Assembly (NCBI RefSeq): GCF_015354405.1
Contig: NZ_JADKYP010000060.1
Coordinates: forward strand, 1-38,062
DNA from: Nocardia sp. BSTN01
GTDB taxonomy: Bacteria > Actinomycetota > Actinomycetes > Mycobacteriales > Mycobacteriaceae
Direction of reading: 5' to 3'
DNA: 38,062 bases
A model generated the notes under the pieces. That model ran no database searches. It saw nothing but the letters and a program-made list of their open reading frames with translations, and was not told the DNA's origin. The position numbers and the translations under genes are program-made. The stretch's first letter is position 1; each line of letters opens with the position of its first letter. This document shows positions 7,783 to 16,780 of the stretch, in pieces.

Positions 7783-9393
7783 GTGGACGCAGACGAAACC
7801 ACCGGCTCGGGATCAATGGATCCGGCCTCCGGCCCCGAATCAGAAACCGATGCGCCCCAGCGGAATTCCACCGCCGACACCGAGACGACCGCACCGCACG
7901 ACTCGTCGCAACCGTCCACCGCGGTACCGGCGGGGGACGCAACCACGGTGCGAGACGCCACAGCCCCCGAGCACCCCGCCGGCACAGGGCAGCCGGCGGA
8001 GAACGAGCCGCTCCCCGTCGGCGGTGCCGCGGACGCCGCCGACACCGTCCCGAATCCGGCGAAGTTGACGACCGCCGTCGCGATCGCCGCCGCGGTGCGC
8101 GATGGTCTGGTCACGGCCGGGCAGGTCGTCGACGCCGCGCTGGATCGTATCGCCCGGGGTGATACGCGGGTGGGCGCCTTCCACACCGTCCGCGCGGAGC
8201 GGGCACGGGACGAGAGCCGCGCCCTCGCCGACCGCGCCGACCTCGACATCCTGCCGTTGGCCGGCGTCCCCGTCGCGGTGAAGAACAACATCGATGTGGC
8301 CGGTGAGATCACCGACGCGGGTTCGCGCGCGGGGTCGGGCGTCCCGGCCGCCGCGGATCATCCGGTGGTTCGGCGGTTGCGGGCCGCGGGCGCGGTCGTG
8401 GTCGGGCTGACCGAGATGCCGGAGGGCGCGCTGTGGGGCACCTCCGACACGCCCGAGCGGATTGCTCGTTCCCCGTGGAATATTCGCTACAGCGCCGGTG
8501 GCTCCTCGGGTGGATCGGGCGCCGCGGTCGGCGCCGGACTCGTACCGGTGGCCCACGGTAACGACGGACTCGGATCGGTGCGCATACCCGCCGCCTGCTG
8601 CGGTGTGGTCGGCATCAAGCCGGGGCGCGGCGTGGTCCCGGCCCAGGTCGGTGTCGACTCGTGGAGCGGCATGACCGAGAACGGGGTGCTCGCGACCACG
8701 GTCGCCGATGCGGCGCTCATGCTGTCGGTGCTGGCCGACCGGCCGGCCCTGGCCGATCTGGAACCGCCGACGCCGCTGCGCATCGCGATCGCGCCCGGCT
8801 CGCCGTCCCCGCTGATCCGGGTGGACAAGCACTGGGCCGCGGCCGCGCAGACCGCCGCCCGGCTCGCCGGGGAGGCCGGTCACGGCGTCATGCCCGCCGC
8901 ACTGCCGTACCAGGGCGCGACGACCGCGCTGGCGTGGCGCTGGCTGGCCAATGCGGCGCGCGAGGCCGGTGCGGTCGCGAATCCGGAACTGCTGCAACGT
9001 CGTAGCCGCGTGCATATCGCGCTGGGCCGCGCGGTGCTGAAGGCCGGTCTGGTCCGGCCGAATCAGGTCGACCGGATCGAGGCGCGGCTGCTCGACTTCT
9101 TCGAGCAGCACGATGTGGTGATCACCCCGACGCTGGCCACGCCCGCCCCCGCGGCACGCAATTGGCACGCCCGGGGCTGGCTGGCCAATGTCGTTGCCAA
9201 CCTTCGCTTCTCGCCGTTCACGCCGCTGTGGAATCTGGTCGGCTGGCCCGCGGTGAGCGTCCCGATGGGACTGCACCCGCGCACCGGGACGCCGGTGGCC
9301 GCGCAGCTGGCCGGGCCACCCGGCAGTGAATCGACGCTGCTACGCCTGGCCGCCCAACTCGAGGCGGCCCAACCCTGGCAACGCACCGCCTGA
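7783..9393 (+). CDS. Amidase-signature family hydrolase with a disordered N-terminal extension
   Basis: An amidase-signature enzyme that hydrolyses a carboxamide by a Ser-cisSer-Lys triad. The Lys is in [11 protein letters not shown], the cis-Ser in [14 protein letters not shown], and the nucleophilic Ser in [16 protein letters not shown]. The usual DTGGS reads DGLGS here, which is a tolerated variation. The family core begins about 95 residues in. Before it lies a low-complexity segment rich in Asp, Glu, Thr, Ser and Pro without a signal peptide. I prefer the GTG at 7783 because GGGAGG lies 5 nt upstream. An ATG at 7711 would add 24 residues and cannot be excluded. The gene follows the SDR by 278 bp and may be separately transcribed. 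The substrate is unknown. Confidence 0.85.
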   Translation: MDADETTGSGSMDPASGPESETDAPQRNSTADTETTAPHDSSQPSTAVPAGDATTVRDATAPEHPAGTGQPAENEPLPVGGAADAADTVPNPAKLTTAVAIAAAVRDGLVTAGQVVDAALDRIARGDTRVGAFHTVRAERARDESRALADRADLDILPLAGVPVAVKNNIDVAGEITDAGSRAGSGVPAAADHPVVRRLRAAGAVVVGLTEMPEGALWGTSDTPERIARSPWNIRYSAGGSSGGSGAAVGAGLVPVAHGNDGLGSVRIPAACCGVVGIKPGRGVVPAQVGVDSWSGMTENGVLATTVADAALMLSVLADRPALADLEPPTPLRIAIAPGSPSPLIRVDKHWAAAAQTAARLAGEAGHGVMPAALPYQGATTALAWRWLANAAREAGAVANPELLQRRSRVHIALGRAVLKAGLVRPNQVDRIEARLLDFFEQHDVVITPTLATPAPAARNWHARGWLANVVANLRFSPFTPLWNLVGWPAVSVPMGLHPRTGTPVAAQLAGPPGSESTLLRLAAQLEAAQPWQRTA

Positions 9394-9456
9394 ACGTCCC
9401 TCGAACCCGCGGTTCGCCACGGACCGCGAGCTCCGGCCGACCGATCTCCGACTGCG

Positions 9457-10338
9457 TTACCCGTCGTCTTCGACGACGGAAAACCCTCCGGCCACAACGC
9501 GATTGGCGAAATCGAGAATGGTCGGCCGGTCGTCGTCCGCGCGCCACACCATGGCGAGTTCACACGGTGCGAGGCCGGCGACCGGGCGGGCGGTGAGCCC
9601 GGGCCACCGATACATCGGCACGTTGTTCTCGGCCAGCAGGCAGACGCCGAGTCCGAGGCTGACGGCCTCGAGCCGTTCCTCGGCGGTGGCGGCCTCGCCG
9701 CCGATCTTGGCCTGCCGCCCGCCGCGGGCGTCGCCGCCGAGCCAGAAGTCACGTGCCGCACCGGCTTCGGCGGGCATCGCGATGAACGGCTCGTCGATCA
9801 GATCGGCGAATTCGATGGCCTCCTGATCGGCCCGCCGGTGGTTCTCGGGGAGCAGCACCCACCTCGCCTCGGTCCGCAGCACCTGCCAGCGGTAGCGCCC
9901 GGAATCGGGCACCGGCAACCACATCAACGCCAGATCGGCCTGCCGGCCCGCGAGGCCGCTGGACGGATCGGTCCACGATGCCGAATGCAGGGCCAGCCGA
10001 TGTCCGCTGGCACTTTCCAGTTCGGCGATCAGACCGCGTCCGATCGAGCTCTGGATACCGACCCGCAACACCTCACCGGCTTCCTGGAGGGCCACGTTGG
10101 TGACCTCCCACAGCTCCAGGATGCGACGGGCGCCCTCGAGCAGTTCTTTACCGGCGACGGTCAGCGCGACACTGCGCTGGTTGCGATCGAACAGGACCAC
10201 GTCGAGCTGACGCTCGAGCTGGCGGATCTGCCGCGAGAGGGTGGGTTGAGCGATGTGCAGCCGCTGCGCGGCATTGGTGAAGTGCAGTTCCTCAGCGACG
10301 GCGACGAAGTACCGCAGGTCGCGCAAATGCGGGTCCAT
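9457..10338 (-). CDS. LysR-type transcriptional regulator
   Basis: A 293-residue LysR regulator. The N-terminal winged helix-turn-helix is clear: LRYFVAVAEELHFTNAAQRL, then HIAQPTLSRQIRQLERQLDV and LFDRNQRSVALTVAGKELL. The rest is a periplasmic-binding-protein-like effector domain in two lobes. The gene faces the amidase tail to tail, and hpt lies upstream in the same direction, so its target is not obvious; self-control is likely from the dyad at its start. The start ATG (MDPHLRDL) is preceded by AAGG at short spacing and lies inside that dyad. The C-terminal codons form a perfect hairpin. Confidence 0.9.
   Translation of the reverse strand: MDPHLRDLRYFVAVAEELHFTNAAQRLHIAQPTLSRQIRQLERQLDVVLFDRNQRSVALTVAGKELLEGARRILELWEVTNVALQEAGEVLRVGIQSSIGRGLIAELESASGHRLALHSASWTDPSSGLAGRQADLALMWLPVPDSGRYRWQVLRTEARWVLLPENHRRADQEAIEFADLIDEPFIAMPAEAGAARDFWLGGDARGGRQAKIGGEAATAEERLEAVSLGLGVCLLAENNVPMYRWPGLTARPVAGLAPCELAMVWRADDDRPTILDFANRVVAGGFSVVEDDG
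9461..9479. terminator. Hairpin at the amidase/LysR convergent junction
   Basis: A perfect 8-bp stem CCGTCGTC / GACGACGG with a TTC loop starts 2 bp inside the 3' end of the lysR-type gene and lies 67 bp after the amidase stop. It has no T-run. It may terminate both convergent transcripts, although it also encodes the VVEDDG end of the regulator. Confidence 0.35.
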
Positions 10339-10351
10339 AGCACCTTGCTAT
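10337..10351. promoter_or_regulatory. LysR-type T-N11-A dyad over the start codon of the lysR-type gene
   Basis: ATAGCA-CCT-TGCTAT is a perfect 15-bp inverted repeat containing the LysR-family T-N11-A signature. It covers the ribosome-binding site and the first bases of the start codon of the leftward regulator gene. It could be an autoregulatory operator or an RNA hairpin that hides the start. Confidence 0.45.
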
Positions 10352-10663
10352 CAGAATCGGTCAGGGAAATCCAGCCGCTTTAGACCTTCCAGTCCGAATA
10401 GAGGGTCATAAACAGCCAAACGGTTTGTTACCGACAGCATAGGGCTCCGCCATAACTCCAGCACAATCGCCTCGGACAATTTTCAGCGAACGCGACACCC
10501 GTCGCGAAAAGCCGAGGAAACGACTTCAGAGCATGCGTCGACCAGCGGTGATGTCACATCCAGACCGACGCGGAGAGTTCCACCGCCGATCCGGCCCGTC
10601 ATCGCGGCCGATCAGCAACTTCCATCGATAGCGATTGCGCAGGGAACATCGTCAAACGGTGAT

Positions 10664-10684
10664 TTCCGCCACACTCCGGCGGAA
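10664..10684 (-). terminator. Probable hpt terminator
   Basis: TTCCGCC and GGCGGAA form a perfect 7-bp stem with a 7-nt loop, 30 bp beyond the hpt stop. A looser outer pairing, GGTGA with TCACC, flanks it. The rest of the 376-bp gap between hpt and the lysR-type gene shows only the T-N11-A dyad and a 10-bp direct repeat (AATTCGGTCA, twice). Confidence 0.45.
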
Positions 10685-10714
10685 TTCGGTCACCAATTCG
10701 GTCATGTGCCCAGT

Positions 10715-11269
10715 TCAGGCGCTGTAGACCCGCGGGTTCAGAGTGCCGATGTAGGGCAGATCGCGGTAACGCTCGGCGTAGTCCAGTCCGTACCCGACGA
10801 CGAATTCGTTCGGGATGTCGAATCCGACGTGCGCGACGTCGATGTGGGTGCGCAGCGCATCGGGCTTGCGCAGCAGCGTCACCACCTCCAGCGAGGCGGG
10901 GTTGCGGCTGGAGAGGTTGCGCATCAGCCACGACAGCGTGAGACCGGAGTCGATGATGTCCTCGACGATCAGCACGTTGCGCCCGGCGATGTCCTTGTCC
11001 AGATCCTTCAGAATCCGGACCACGCCCGAGGACGAGGTGGACGACCCGTAGGACGAGACGGCCATGAACTCCATCTGCGTCGGAATCGGCAGCGCCTGCG
11101 CCAGCTCGGTCATGAAGAAGATCGCACCCTTGAGCACGCCGACCAGCAGCAGATCACCCTCGGGCGCGTCCGGGGGATATCGCTTCGCGATGAGTTCGGC
11201 CAGCTCGTCGACCTTGGCTCGGATCTGCTCCTCGGTGATCAGCACCGACGCTATGTCGTCCCCGTACAC
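10715..11269 (-). CDS. hpt: Hypoxanthine phosphoribosyltransferase
   Basis: A 184-residue purine salvage enzyme that makes IMP/GMP from hypoxanthine/guanine and PRPP. The PRPP-binding loop reads [14 protein letters not shown], the flexible-loop segment [20 protein letters not shown] is intact, and the base-binding end [20 protein letters not shown] is diagnostic for bacterial Hpt. It closely matches the mycobacterial enzyme. The start is GTG (read as MYGDD). It is the last gene of the leftward dacB-metalloprotease-tilS-hpt operon, 24 bp after tilS. In many actinobacteria ftsH follows at once; here a terminator-like hairpin and accessory genes follow. Confidence 0.96.
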   Translation of the reverse strand: MYGDDIASVLITEEQIRAKVDELAELIAKRYPPDAPEGDLLLVGVLKGAIFFMTELAQALPIPTQMEFMAVSSYGSSTSSSGVVRILKDLDKDIAGRNVLIVEDIIDSGLTLSWLMRNLSSRNPASLEVVTLLRKPDALRTHIDVAHVGFDIPNEFVVGYGLDYAERYRDLPYIGTLNPRVYSA

Positions 11270-11293
11270 GTGTGCTGGCTTCCCTTCGGGTCG

Positions 11294-12442
11294 TTATCGT
11301 GCGAACGCCAACGTCAGCCTGCCACGTTCGCGCCTGGCAACCAACCTGATCCCCGGCATTCCTCCGCCGACCGCGACACCGCCCTGTCCGCGCCAATCGG
11401 TGATCAAGGACTCCACCGCACGTAAATGCTTGTCCGTCAATGCCTTTGCGCCGCCATCGAGGAGCCAGGCCCGGATGACACGCCGACGGATCGCGGGCGG
11501 AACCGTGGCGAGTATCTCGACCGACAGCGACGAACCATCACGCGCGTCGATCAGCAATCGATCGGCAATCGCATCGAGCGCCTCGCCGTCCTCGCGCAGG
11601 TGCGCGGCCGTGCGAGCCAGCGCCTGCGCCACACCCCCACCCAGGACCTCTTCCAGCAGCGGGAGCACCTCGGTCCGCAGCCGGACACGGGTGAATTCGG
11701 GGGCGGCGTTGTGCGGATCCTCGTGCGGCACCAGGCCCAGATCCCGGCACATCTCCCGAGTGACCGCGCGCCGCACGCCCAGCAGCGGCCGGCCCCAGGG
11801 CTGGTCGAATTCCGTCATCCCCCGAATCGAACGCGGACCCGATCCGCGCGCCAATCCGAGCAGCACGGTTTCCGCCTGATCGTCGAGGGTGTGCCCGACC
11901 AGCACCGGGAGCCCGTCGCGCGCCGCGTCCAGGGCCCGATAGCGCGCCTCCCGGGCGGCGGCTTCCGGGCCACCCGCGCCGCTCACCCGCACCCGGCACA
12001 CCCGCGCGGATCGGCATCCCAGTCGCCGGGCGACGGCGGCCGCCTCGGCGGCGACCTCCGCCGACCCATCCTGCAGCCCGTGATCCACGATGAGCGCGTC
12101 GACCGCCGCGGCCTCGGCCACCGCCGCAGCCGTCAGTGCGAGCGAATCCGCCCCGCCGGAGAGCGCGACGGCAACCACTCCGTCCGGCGCGTAGCGCACA
12201 AGCCACTCCCGCACCGCGTGCCGCATGACCAAGACGGCACGGGTCTCGGGCAACCGCGCCGGGTCCGCTGCCCGCGCCTGCGCCGCGCCCAGCCGAACCG
12301 GCCCGGACGCCGACGGCGATTGCGCATGGTCGGGCGATCGGATCCGCGCCGCCGACACCGGATCCGTTCCCGGCGCCTTCGCGGGCAGATCCGCCGGGTT
12401 CACCCCAGGACCCGGGTTCACCCCAGGACTCGGTCGATCCAT
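11294..12442 (-). CDS. tilS: tRNA(Ile)-lysidine synthase
   Basis: TilS converts C34 of the CAU-anticodon tRNA-Ile to lysidine in an ATP-dependent reaction, and is essential for AUA decoding. The PP-loop SGGADS is at residues 95-100 of the chosen version, followed by LIVDHGLQDGSAEVA and GHTLDDQAETVLLGLARGSG. The FTRVRLRTEVLPLLEEVLGG motif and the C-terminal domain (AIRRRVIRAWLL) are typical. At 382 residues it is longer than the roughly 320 usual, because the ATG at 12442 adds a Pro/Gly/Ala-rich leader partly encoded by an 18-bp tandem repeat. A start nearer MRHAVREW (12226) is possible. The chosen start overlaps the metalloprotease gene by 25 bp. Confidence 0.93.
   Translation of the reverse strand: MDRPSPGVNPGPGVNPADLPAKAPGTDPVSAARIRSPDHAQSPSASGPVRLGAAQARAADPARLPETRAVLVMRHAVREWLVRYAPDGVVAVALSGGADSLALTAAAVAEAAAVDALIVDHGLQDGSAEVAAEAAAVARRLGCRSARVCRVRVSGAGGPEAAAREARYRALDAARDGLPVLVGHTLDDQAETVLLGLARGSGPRSIRGMTEFDQPWGRPLLGVRRAVTREMCRDLGLVPHEDPHNAAPEFTRVRLRTEVLPLLEEVLGGGVAQALARTAAHLREDGEALDAIADRLLIDARDGSSLSVEILATVPPAIRRRVIRAWLLDGGAKALTDKHLRAVESLITDWRGQGGVAVGGGMPGIRLVARRERGRLTLAFAR
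12396..12431. repeat. 18-bp tandem duplication at the tilS/metalloprotease overlap
   Basis: Two adjacent 18-bp copies (12396-12413 and 12414-12431) differ at one base. The second copy contains the TGA stop of the metalloprotease gene (12418-12420), and both encode the repeated PGVNP segment of the tilS leader. Confidence 0.7.
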
Positions 12443-13554
12443 CGCTGCGGGGTGCTGATCTCGTCGGGCCGCGGCAGGGTGTCCGCGTCGGTCCACACGG
12501 TGTTGAACCGCTGCATGCCGACCTTGCCGACGACCTCGTCGACGAACGCCTTGCCGCGCACGTACTGCGCGACCTTCGCGTCGACCCCGAGCAGCGCACG
12601 CAACAGACGCTGGATCGGATTGGCCGGGCGACGGCGACGCTGATCGAAGGCCTCGCGGATCTGCGCGACGGTGGGGATCACGGCCGGGCCGACGGCGTCC
12701 ATCACGTGGTCGGCATGGCCCTCCAGCAGCGTCCCGAGCATCAGCAACCGGTCCAGCGCATCGCGCTGCGGCGGCGGCTGGGTGGCGCGCAGCAGGCCGA
12801 GGATGCCGCGATCGGCGGGATCGTCGCTCACCCCGTTGTCGCGCCGGCGACGCATCTCCTCCAGCAGCCGGGTGAGTACCTCGTTCACCGATTCGTCGCC
12901 GACGGCGCCGAGGGTGTCGACGTTCTGCTTCATATAGTCGGCCAGCCAGGGTGCGGACGAGAATTGCACCCGATGCGTCACCTCGTGCAGGCACACCCAC
13001 AGCCGGAAATCGCTGGGCGAGACGCCCAGTGCGCGTTCCACGGCCATGATGTTGGGCGCGACCAGCAGCAGGGTGCCGTCCGGCCCGCTGAACGGATCGT
13101 ATTGGCCGAGAATCGCGGTGGACAGGAAGGCCAGCATCGCTCCGGCCTGGACGCCGGCCGGTTTCCCGGCGAAGCGGCCGCGGTCGTCGTCGGCGGATCC
13201 GGTGAGTTCGGACATGGATTCGGCGGCCGCGCGGATCCAGCCGCGGCGATCCACGATCGTGGCCTGCGGGACGGGCTGGTCGTCGAGGAGCAGACTCACC
13301 TCGCGCACCGGGCCCTCGGCCCGCACGGACGCCTCGGACAGTTCCTCGACGACCTGTTCGGCGGAATACCGCGTGGTGCGCGGACCGGACGGTACGACGG
13401 CGCTACCGGCCCGTGCGGCCAGCTGCCAATCGACCGAGCCGGCCAGCACCGAACGTTTCGCGGACGCGTTCTTCACCACGTCCGTGGCTTCGCGACCGGC
13501 GACCACGGCGTCGTCGGCGGTACGGCCATCGGCGGGGTCACCGGATCCGGTCAT
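12418..13554 (-). CDS. Zinc-dependent metalloprotease, DUF2342 (F420-associated) family
   Basis: A 378-residue member of the actinobacterial DUF2342 zinc metalloprotease family (equivalent of M. tuberculosis Rv3626c). Family features visible are VDWQLAARAGSAVVPSGP at 41-58, the zinc-binding HEVTH at 190-194 inside FRLWVCLHEVTHRVQFS, ESVNEVLTRLLEEMRR, LLEGHADHVMDAVGP (a likely third zinc ligand), and the C-terminal FNTVWTDADTLPRPDEI. The family is named for co-occurrence with F420 genes in profiles, but its substrate is unknown. It starts 14 bp after the dacB stop and overlaps tilS, so it is the second gene of the conserved operon. Confidence 0.92.
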   Translation of the reverse strand: MTGSGDPADGRTADDAVVAGREATDVVKNASAKRSVLAGSVDWQLAARAGSAVVPSGPRTTRYSAEQVVEELSEASVRAEGPVREVSLLLDDQPVPQATIVDRRGWIRAAAESMSELTGSADDDRGRFAGKPAGVQAGAMLAFLSTAILGQYDPFSGPDGTLLLVAPNIMAVERALGVSPSDFRLWVCLHEVTHRVQFSSAPWLADYMKQNVDTLGAVGDESVNEVLTRLLEEMRRRRDNGVSDDPADRGILGLLRATQPPPQRDALDRLLMLGTLLEGHADHVMDAVGPAVIPTVAQIREAFDQRRRRPANPIQRLLRALLGVDAKVAQYVRGKAFVDEVVGKVGMQRFNTVWTDADTLPRPDEISTPQRWIDRVLG

Positions 13555-13568
13555 CGCATTTCCACCCG

Positions 13569-15053
13569 TCAGGAGCATCCACAGTTGCGAAGCGTGGTGG
13601 CGACGGCGTCCAATGCCGGGCGGCTGGCCTCGGGGGGCCGGTCGTTCGACATCAGCGCGAAGGTCATGACGCGGCCGTCGCGATCCAACACATATCCAGC
13701 CAACGCACTCGACACCGACAGAGTTCCGGTCTTGGCACGCACCCAGCCCGCTCCGGCGCGTTCGGGGCCGCCGTCGACAAACCGCACCGCCAGCGAGCCC
13801 GTGCCGCCGGCGACCGGCAGATAGTCCAGCAGCGGCGCCAGCGGGGAGGCGACCGCGGCGGCGTCGCCGGTGTTCACGACCGCGGGCGGTGTGGTGCCGC
13901 CCGGGTCCGCACCGCCCGGCTGCGCGGACGCGGCCGATTCGGCGATGATCCGGTCGAGCAGTCGCGCCGGAACCCGGTCGTCGGTGGACAGTCCGCTGTT
14001 GTCGATCTGGGTGACGCCCGCGGTGTCGAAACCCGCCGCCTTCAACGCCGTCAGGGTGGCGGAGGCGGCACCGGCGAACGACTGCTCGCCACCGGTCGCC
14101 GCCGCGATCTCCCGGCCGATCGTCTCGGCGAGCACGTCGTCGGAGTGAATCATCATGTCCCGCAAGCGGTCCCGCAGTTCCGCGGAATCCACGTGGGCCA
14201 ATTCGGCGGCGCCGGGTGCGGCCTTGCCGAGCCGTACCTTCGCCGGGTCGGCGCCCAGTTCCAGCGCCAGCCGGCGACCCGCGTCGAGGGCGGGCGTGGC
14301 CGAGCGCGGCGAATATTCGACCAGCGGGTCGAGGCGGCCGCCATCGATCATCACCGGTTCGATCGGCGCCCACGAACCACCCGCGATATCGGCCGGATCC
14401 CAGCCGGCCGGCGAAGTCGGACCCGAATACAGCGAGGTGTCGACCACGACCGTGTCGACCGGATGCCCGGCGGCACGAATCTGAGCGACCAGATCCGACA
14501 ACTTGGGCCCGTTCGGGTAGTAGCCCTTGCCGTCGGCCTGCGCGGTCAGGGTCGGATCGCCGGCGCCGACCAGCACCACCTCACCGGGCGCCGAACCGGC
14601 CACCACCCGCGTGGTGAGCCGATGGTCCGGCGGCAACACCAGCAGCGCCGCCGCCGTGGTCATGACCTTCAGGGTGGACGCCGGGATCATCGGCTTGTCC
14701 GGATCGGCGCTCCAGAGCATGGCGCGGGTGTCGGGATCGGAGATCGAACCGGCGAAATTGCCCAGGTCCGGACTGGTCGCCACCTGGGCCAAGGCAGTGG
14801 CCAGGCCCTGGCGGCTGGGTTCGGGCGCACTCGCCGAGACGGGATTCAGCTGGGGAAAGGGCTTCACGGGGGCCGGGGGTGCGGCTATCGTCAAACCCCC
14901 GTGCCGGAATTCCTCGGTCCACGGCCGCACCGTCACCAGAGCGACCGTGGCCACGACGACGGCGACAACGGTTGCGACCAGCACCGCGACCCACATATTG
15001 CGGCGTCGGCGAGCGGCCAGCCCACCGATGTTCTTCCTACCTCGACCTACCAC
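13569..15053 (-). CDS. dacB: D-alanyl-D-alanine carboxypeptidase/endopeptidase (PBP4 type, S13)
   Basis: A 494-residue low-molecular-weight penicillin-binding protein that trims peptidoglycan stem peptides outside the membrane. It has a basic N terminus, one TM anchor at about residues 21-42, then the S13 catalytic domain. The SXXK motif is STLK with Ser126 and Lys129, and KTG is at 441-443. The second motif, normally SXN, reads SDD at 304-306 ([11 protein letters not shown]), so Asn is replaced by Asp. It equals M. tuberculosis Rv3627c by position. The C-terminal end is CGCS. It starts the leftward dacB-metalloprotease-tilS-hpt operon and is divergent from ppa with about 210 bp between starts. 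Confidence 0.94.
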   Translation of the reverse strand: MVGRGRKNIGGLAARRRRNMWVAVLVATVVAVVVATVALVTVRPWTEEFRHGGLTIAAPPAPVKPFPQLNPVSASAPEPSRQGLATALAQVATSPDLGNFAGSISDPDTRAMLWSADPDKPMIPASTLKVMTTAAALLVLPPDHRLTTRVVAGSAPGEVVLVGAGDPTLTAQADGKGYYPNGPKLSDLVAQIRAAGHPVDTVVVDTSLYSGPTSPAGWDPADIAGGSWAPIEPVMIDGGRLDPLVEYSPRSATPALDAGRRLALELGADPAKVRLGKAAPGAAELAHVDSAELRDRLRDMMIHSDDVLAETIGREIAAATGGEQSFAGAASATLTALKAAGFDTAGVTQIDNSGLSTDDRVPARLLDRIIAESAASAQPGGADPGGTTPPAVVNTGDAAAVASPLAPLLDYLPVAGGTGSLAVRFVDGGPERAGAGWVRAKTGTLSVSSALAGYVLDRDGRVMTFALMSNDRPPEASRPALDAVATTLRNCGCS

Positions 15054-15265
15054 GTGACAGCTGTCTCCCTATTCACCCGTGTGAGGCGGACGCTCCCTGC
15101 CGCACCCATGCGCGCATCGACCACACTATCCTCACCTCGCCGGCGTTCCACCGAACGAGCTGGCGCGTCGGCAGCCCACCGAAACCGGTCGGCGAGTCGG
15201 CCGCGGCACACGCCGGCGAGCAGCCGTACCGCATCAACGCATACGCATCGGACGAAGGAGATGAC

Positions 15266-15757
15266 GTGGAGTTCGACGTCACCATCGAGATCCCCAAGGG
15301 GCAGCGCAACAAGTACGAGGTCGACCACGAGACGGGTCGGGTGCGGCTGGACCGCTACCTCTACACCCCGATGGTCTACCCGGCCGACTACGGCTACATC
15401 GAGAACACTCTCGGCTCCGACGGCGACCCGCTGGACTGCCTGGTGCTGCTGCCCGAGTCGGTGTTCCCCGGAGTGATCGTCGAGGCTCGCCCGGTCGGCG
15501 TGCTGCTGATGAGCGACGAGGCGGGCGGCGACGAGAAGGTCGTCGCGGTGCCGGCCGGTGACAAGCGTTGGGATCACATCCAGGACGTCGACGACATCCC
15601 GGAGTTCGAGCGCAAGGCCATCGAGCACTTCTTCGAGCACTACAAGGACCTCGAGCCCGGCAAGTGGGTCAAGGTCGACGGCTGGGACGGCCGGGCCAAG
15701 GCCGAGACTCTCGCCGATGAAGCCTTCAAGCGGCTGCAGGAGCAGGGCGGCCACTGA
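15266..15757 (+). CDS. ppa: Inorganic pyrophosphatase, family I
   Basis: A 163-residue soluble pyrophosphatase that hydrolyses PPi to phosphate with Mg2+, pulling biosynthetic reactions forward. The motif [20 protein letters not shown] contains the Asp cluster that binds metal, preceded by the substrate Lys/Arg/Glu residues in [17 protein letters not shown]. The later [14 protein letters not shown] segment is also typical. The start is GTG at 15266 with GAAGGAG 5 nt upstream; it gives the usual [13 protein letters not shown] terminus. Position next to dacB matches M. tuberculosis Rv3628. It is followed by a strong bidirectional terminator. Confidence 0.97.
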   Translation: MEFDVTIEIPKGQRNKYEVDHETGRVRLDRYLYTPMVYPADYGYIENTLGSDGDPLDCLVLLPESVFPGVIVEARPVGVLLMSDEAGGDEKVVAVPAGDKRWDHIQDVDDIPEFERKAIEHFFEHYKDLEPGKWVKVDGWDGRAKAETLADEAFKRLQEQGGH

Positions 15758-15805
15758 GCGCGGCCGGCGCCCGCACAGGCGGACCACCGGTAGAAACTAT
15801 ATCGA

Positions 15806-15847
15806 GCGAGGGCGCTCGCGGGCGTATGCGTCCCGCGAGCGCCTCGC
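15806..15847. terminator. Strong bidirectional terminator between ppa and the crotonase gene
   Basis: A 12-bp perfect stem, GGCGCTCGCGGG with CCCGCGAGCGCC, has a 9-nt loop (CGTATGCGT). It extends to about 16 bp across a one-base G bulge. It lies between the convergent ends of ppa (15757) and the crotonase gene (15877), with no T-run, as is usual in high-GC actinobacteria. Confidence 0.8.
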
Positions 15848-15876
15848 CGATTCGCTTCAACCGTCCCGGAGCGCCG

Positions 15877-16698
15877 CTACTTGCCCTGGAAGTTCGGCTT
15901 GCGCTTCTCGAAGACGGCCTGAATCGCCTCGGTCAGATCCTCCGAGGGCAGGAAGGCCGCGTTCCACGCCGAGACGTACCGCAGCCCGTCGGCCACCTTC
16001 CCGGCCTTGGGCTGATCCAGCACGTCCTTGATGCCCTGCACGACCAGCGGCGGATTCGCGGCGATCTCCTCCGCCAGCGTGTGCGCGGCGGCCAGCACCG
16101 CCTCCTGGTCGGGGTAGACGTCGTTGACCAGGCCGATCTTCTCCGCACGCGCGGCGTCGATGTCCTTGCCGGTGTAGGCGAGCTCACGCACATGGCCCTC
16201 GCCGATGATGCCCGGCAGCCGGTGCAGCGACCCGATATCGGCGACGATGGCGACCTTGGCCTCGCGCAGGCTGAAACTGGCCTCCGCGCTGGCCAGGCGG
16301 ATATCCGCGGCCGCGATCAGATCGAGTCCGCCACCCACGCACCAGCCGGAGATCGCGGCGATCACGGGTTTGCGGCAGTCGGCGACCGCGGTCACCGAGG
16401 CCTGCATGCGGCGGATCTCGTAGAGGAAATCGGTGCGCGGTGCGGCCAGGGCCTTCTCCCCCAGCAGCGGACCGAAGGTCGGGCTCATCGCGGGCAGATC
16501 GAGGCCGTAGGAGAAGTGCTTACCGGAACCGGTGAGCACGATCGCGCGGATCTCCGGGTCGGCGTCCAGCTCGCCGAAGATCAGCGGCAGTTCACTCCAG
16601 AAATCCGGGCCCATGGCATTGCCCTTGCCGGGTCCGGTCAGCGTCACTCGCGCGACGTGACCGGTGCGCTCGACGTCGAAAGCCTTCCAATCACTCAT
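15877..16698 (-). CDS. Crotonase, EchA21-like, with a dienoyl-CoA isomerase-type active site
   Basis: A 273-residue enoyl-CoA hydratase/isomerase-family enzyme, very similar in layout to M. tuberculosis EchA21 ([49 protein letters not shown]). The oxyanion-hole Gly lies in [15 protein letters not shown]. Compared with rat delta3,5-delta2,4-dienoyl-CoA isomerase, all three catalytic acids appear present: Asp132 in AADIR, Glu146 in LREAK and Asp154 in [11 protein letters not shown]. This argues for a dienoyl-CoA isomerase acting on unsaturated acyl-CoA in beta-oxidation rather than a plain hydratase; it remains inference. It is divergent from the flavin reductase gene. Confidence 0.9.
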   Translation of the reverse strand: MSDWKAFDVERTGHVARVTLTGPGKGNAMGPDFWSELPLIFGELDADPEIRAIVLTGSGKHFSYGLDLPAMSPTFGPLLGEKALAAPRTDFLYEIRRMQASVTAVADCRKPVIAAISGWCVGGGLDLIAAADIRLASAEASFSLREAKVAIVADIGSLHRLPGIIGEGHVRELAYTGKDIDAARAEKIGLVNDVYPDQEAVLAAAHTLAEEIAANPPLVVQGIKDVLDQPKAGKVADGLRYVSAWNAAFLPSEDLTEAIQAVFEKRKPNFQGK

Positions 16699-16746
16699 TT
16701 GTCCAGCGTATCGGGGCAGTTCTGCGGCGCCGGGACGGCGTCGGGA

Positions 16747-16774
16747 TTGCGGGAGGGCGGGTACGACGTAGGTT
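16747..16774 (+). promoter_or_regulatory. Predicted promoter of the flavin reductase gene
   Basis: TTGCGG (16747-16752) and TAGGTT (16769-16774) are spaced 16 bp. The -10 ends 6 nt before the GTG start, so the mRNA could be leaderless. GGAGG lies only one base from the GTG, too close for normal Shine-Dalgarno use. Confidence 0.4.
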
Positions 16775-16780
16775 GGAGGC

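Noticed and set aside
6296-7942. Long minus-strand open frame across the ALDH/SDR/amidase genes
   Set aside because: It is an antisense shadow in high-GC DNA; Arg/Gly-rich with no domains.
13413-15476. Long plus-strand open frame opposite dacB
   Set aside because: Its translation is Arg/Gly/His-rich and domain-free, while the minus strand encodes a complete PBP4-type enzyme.
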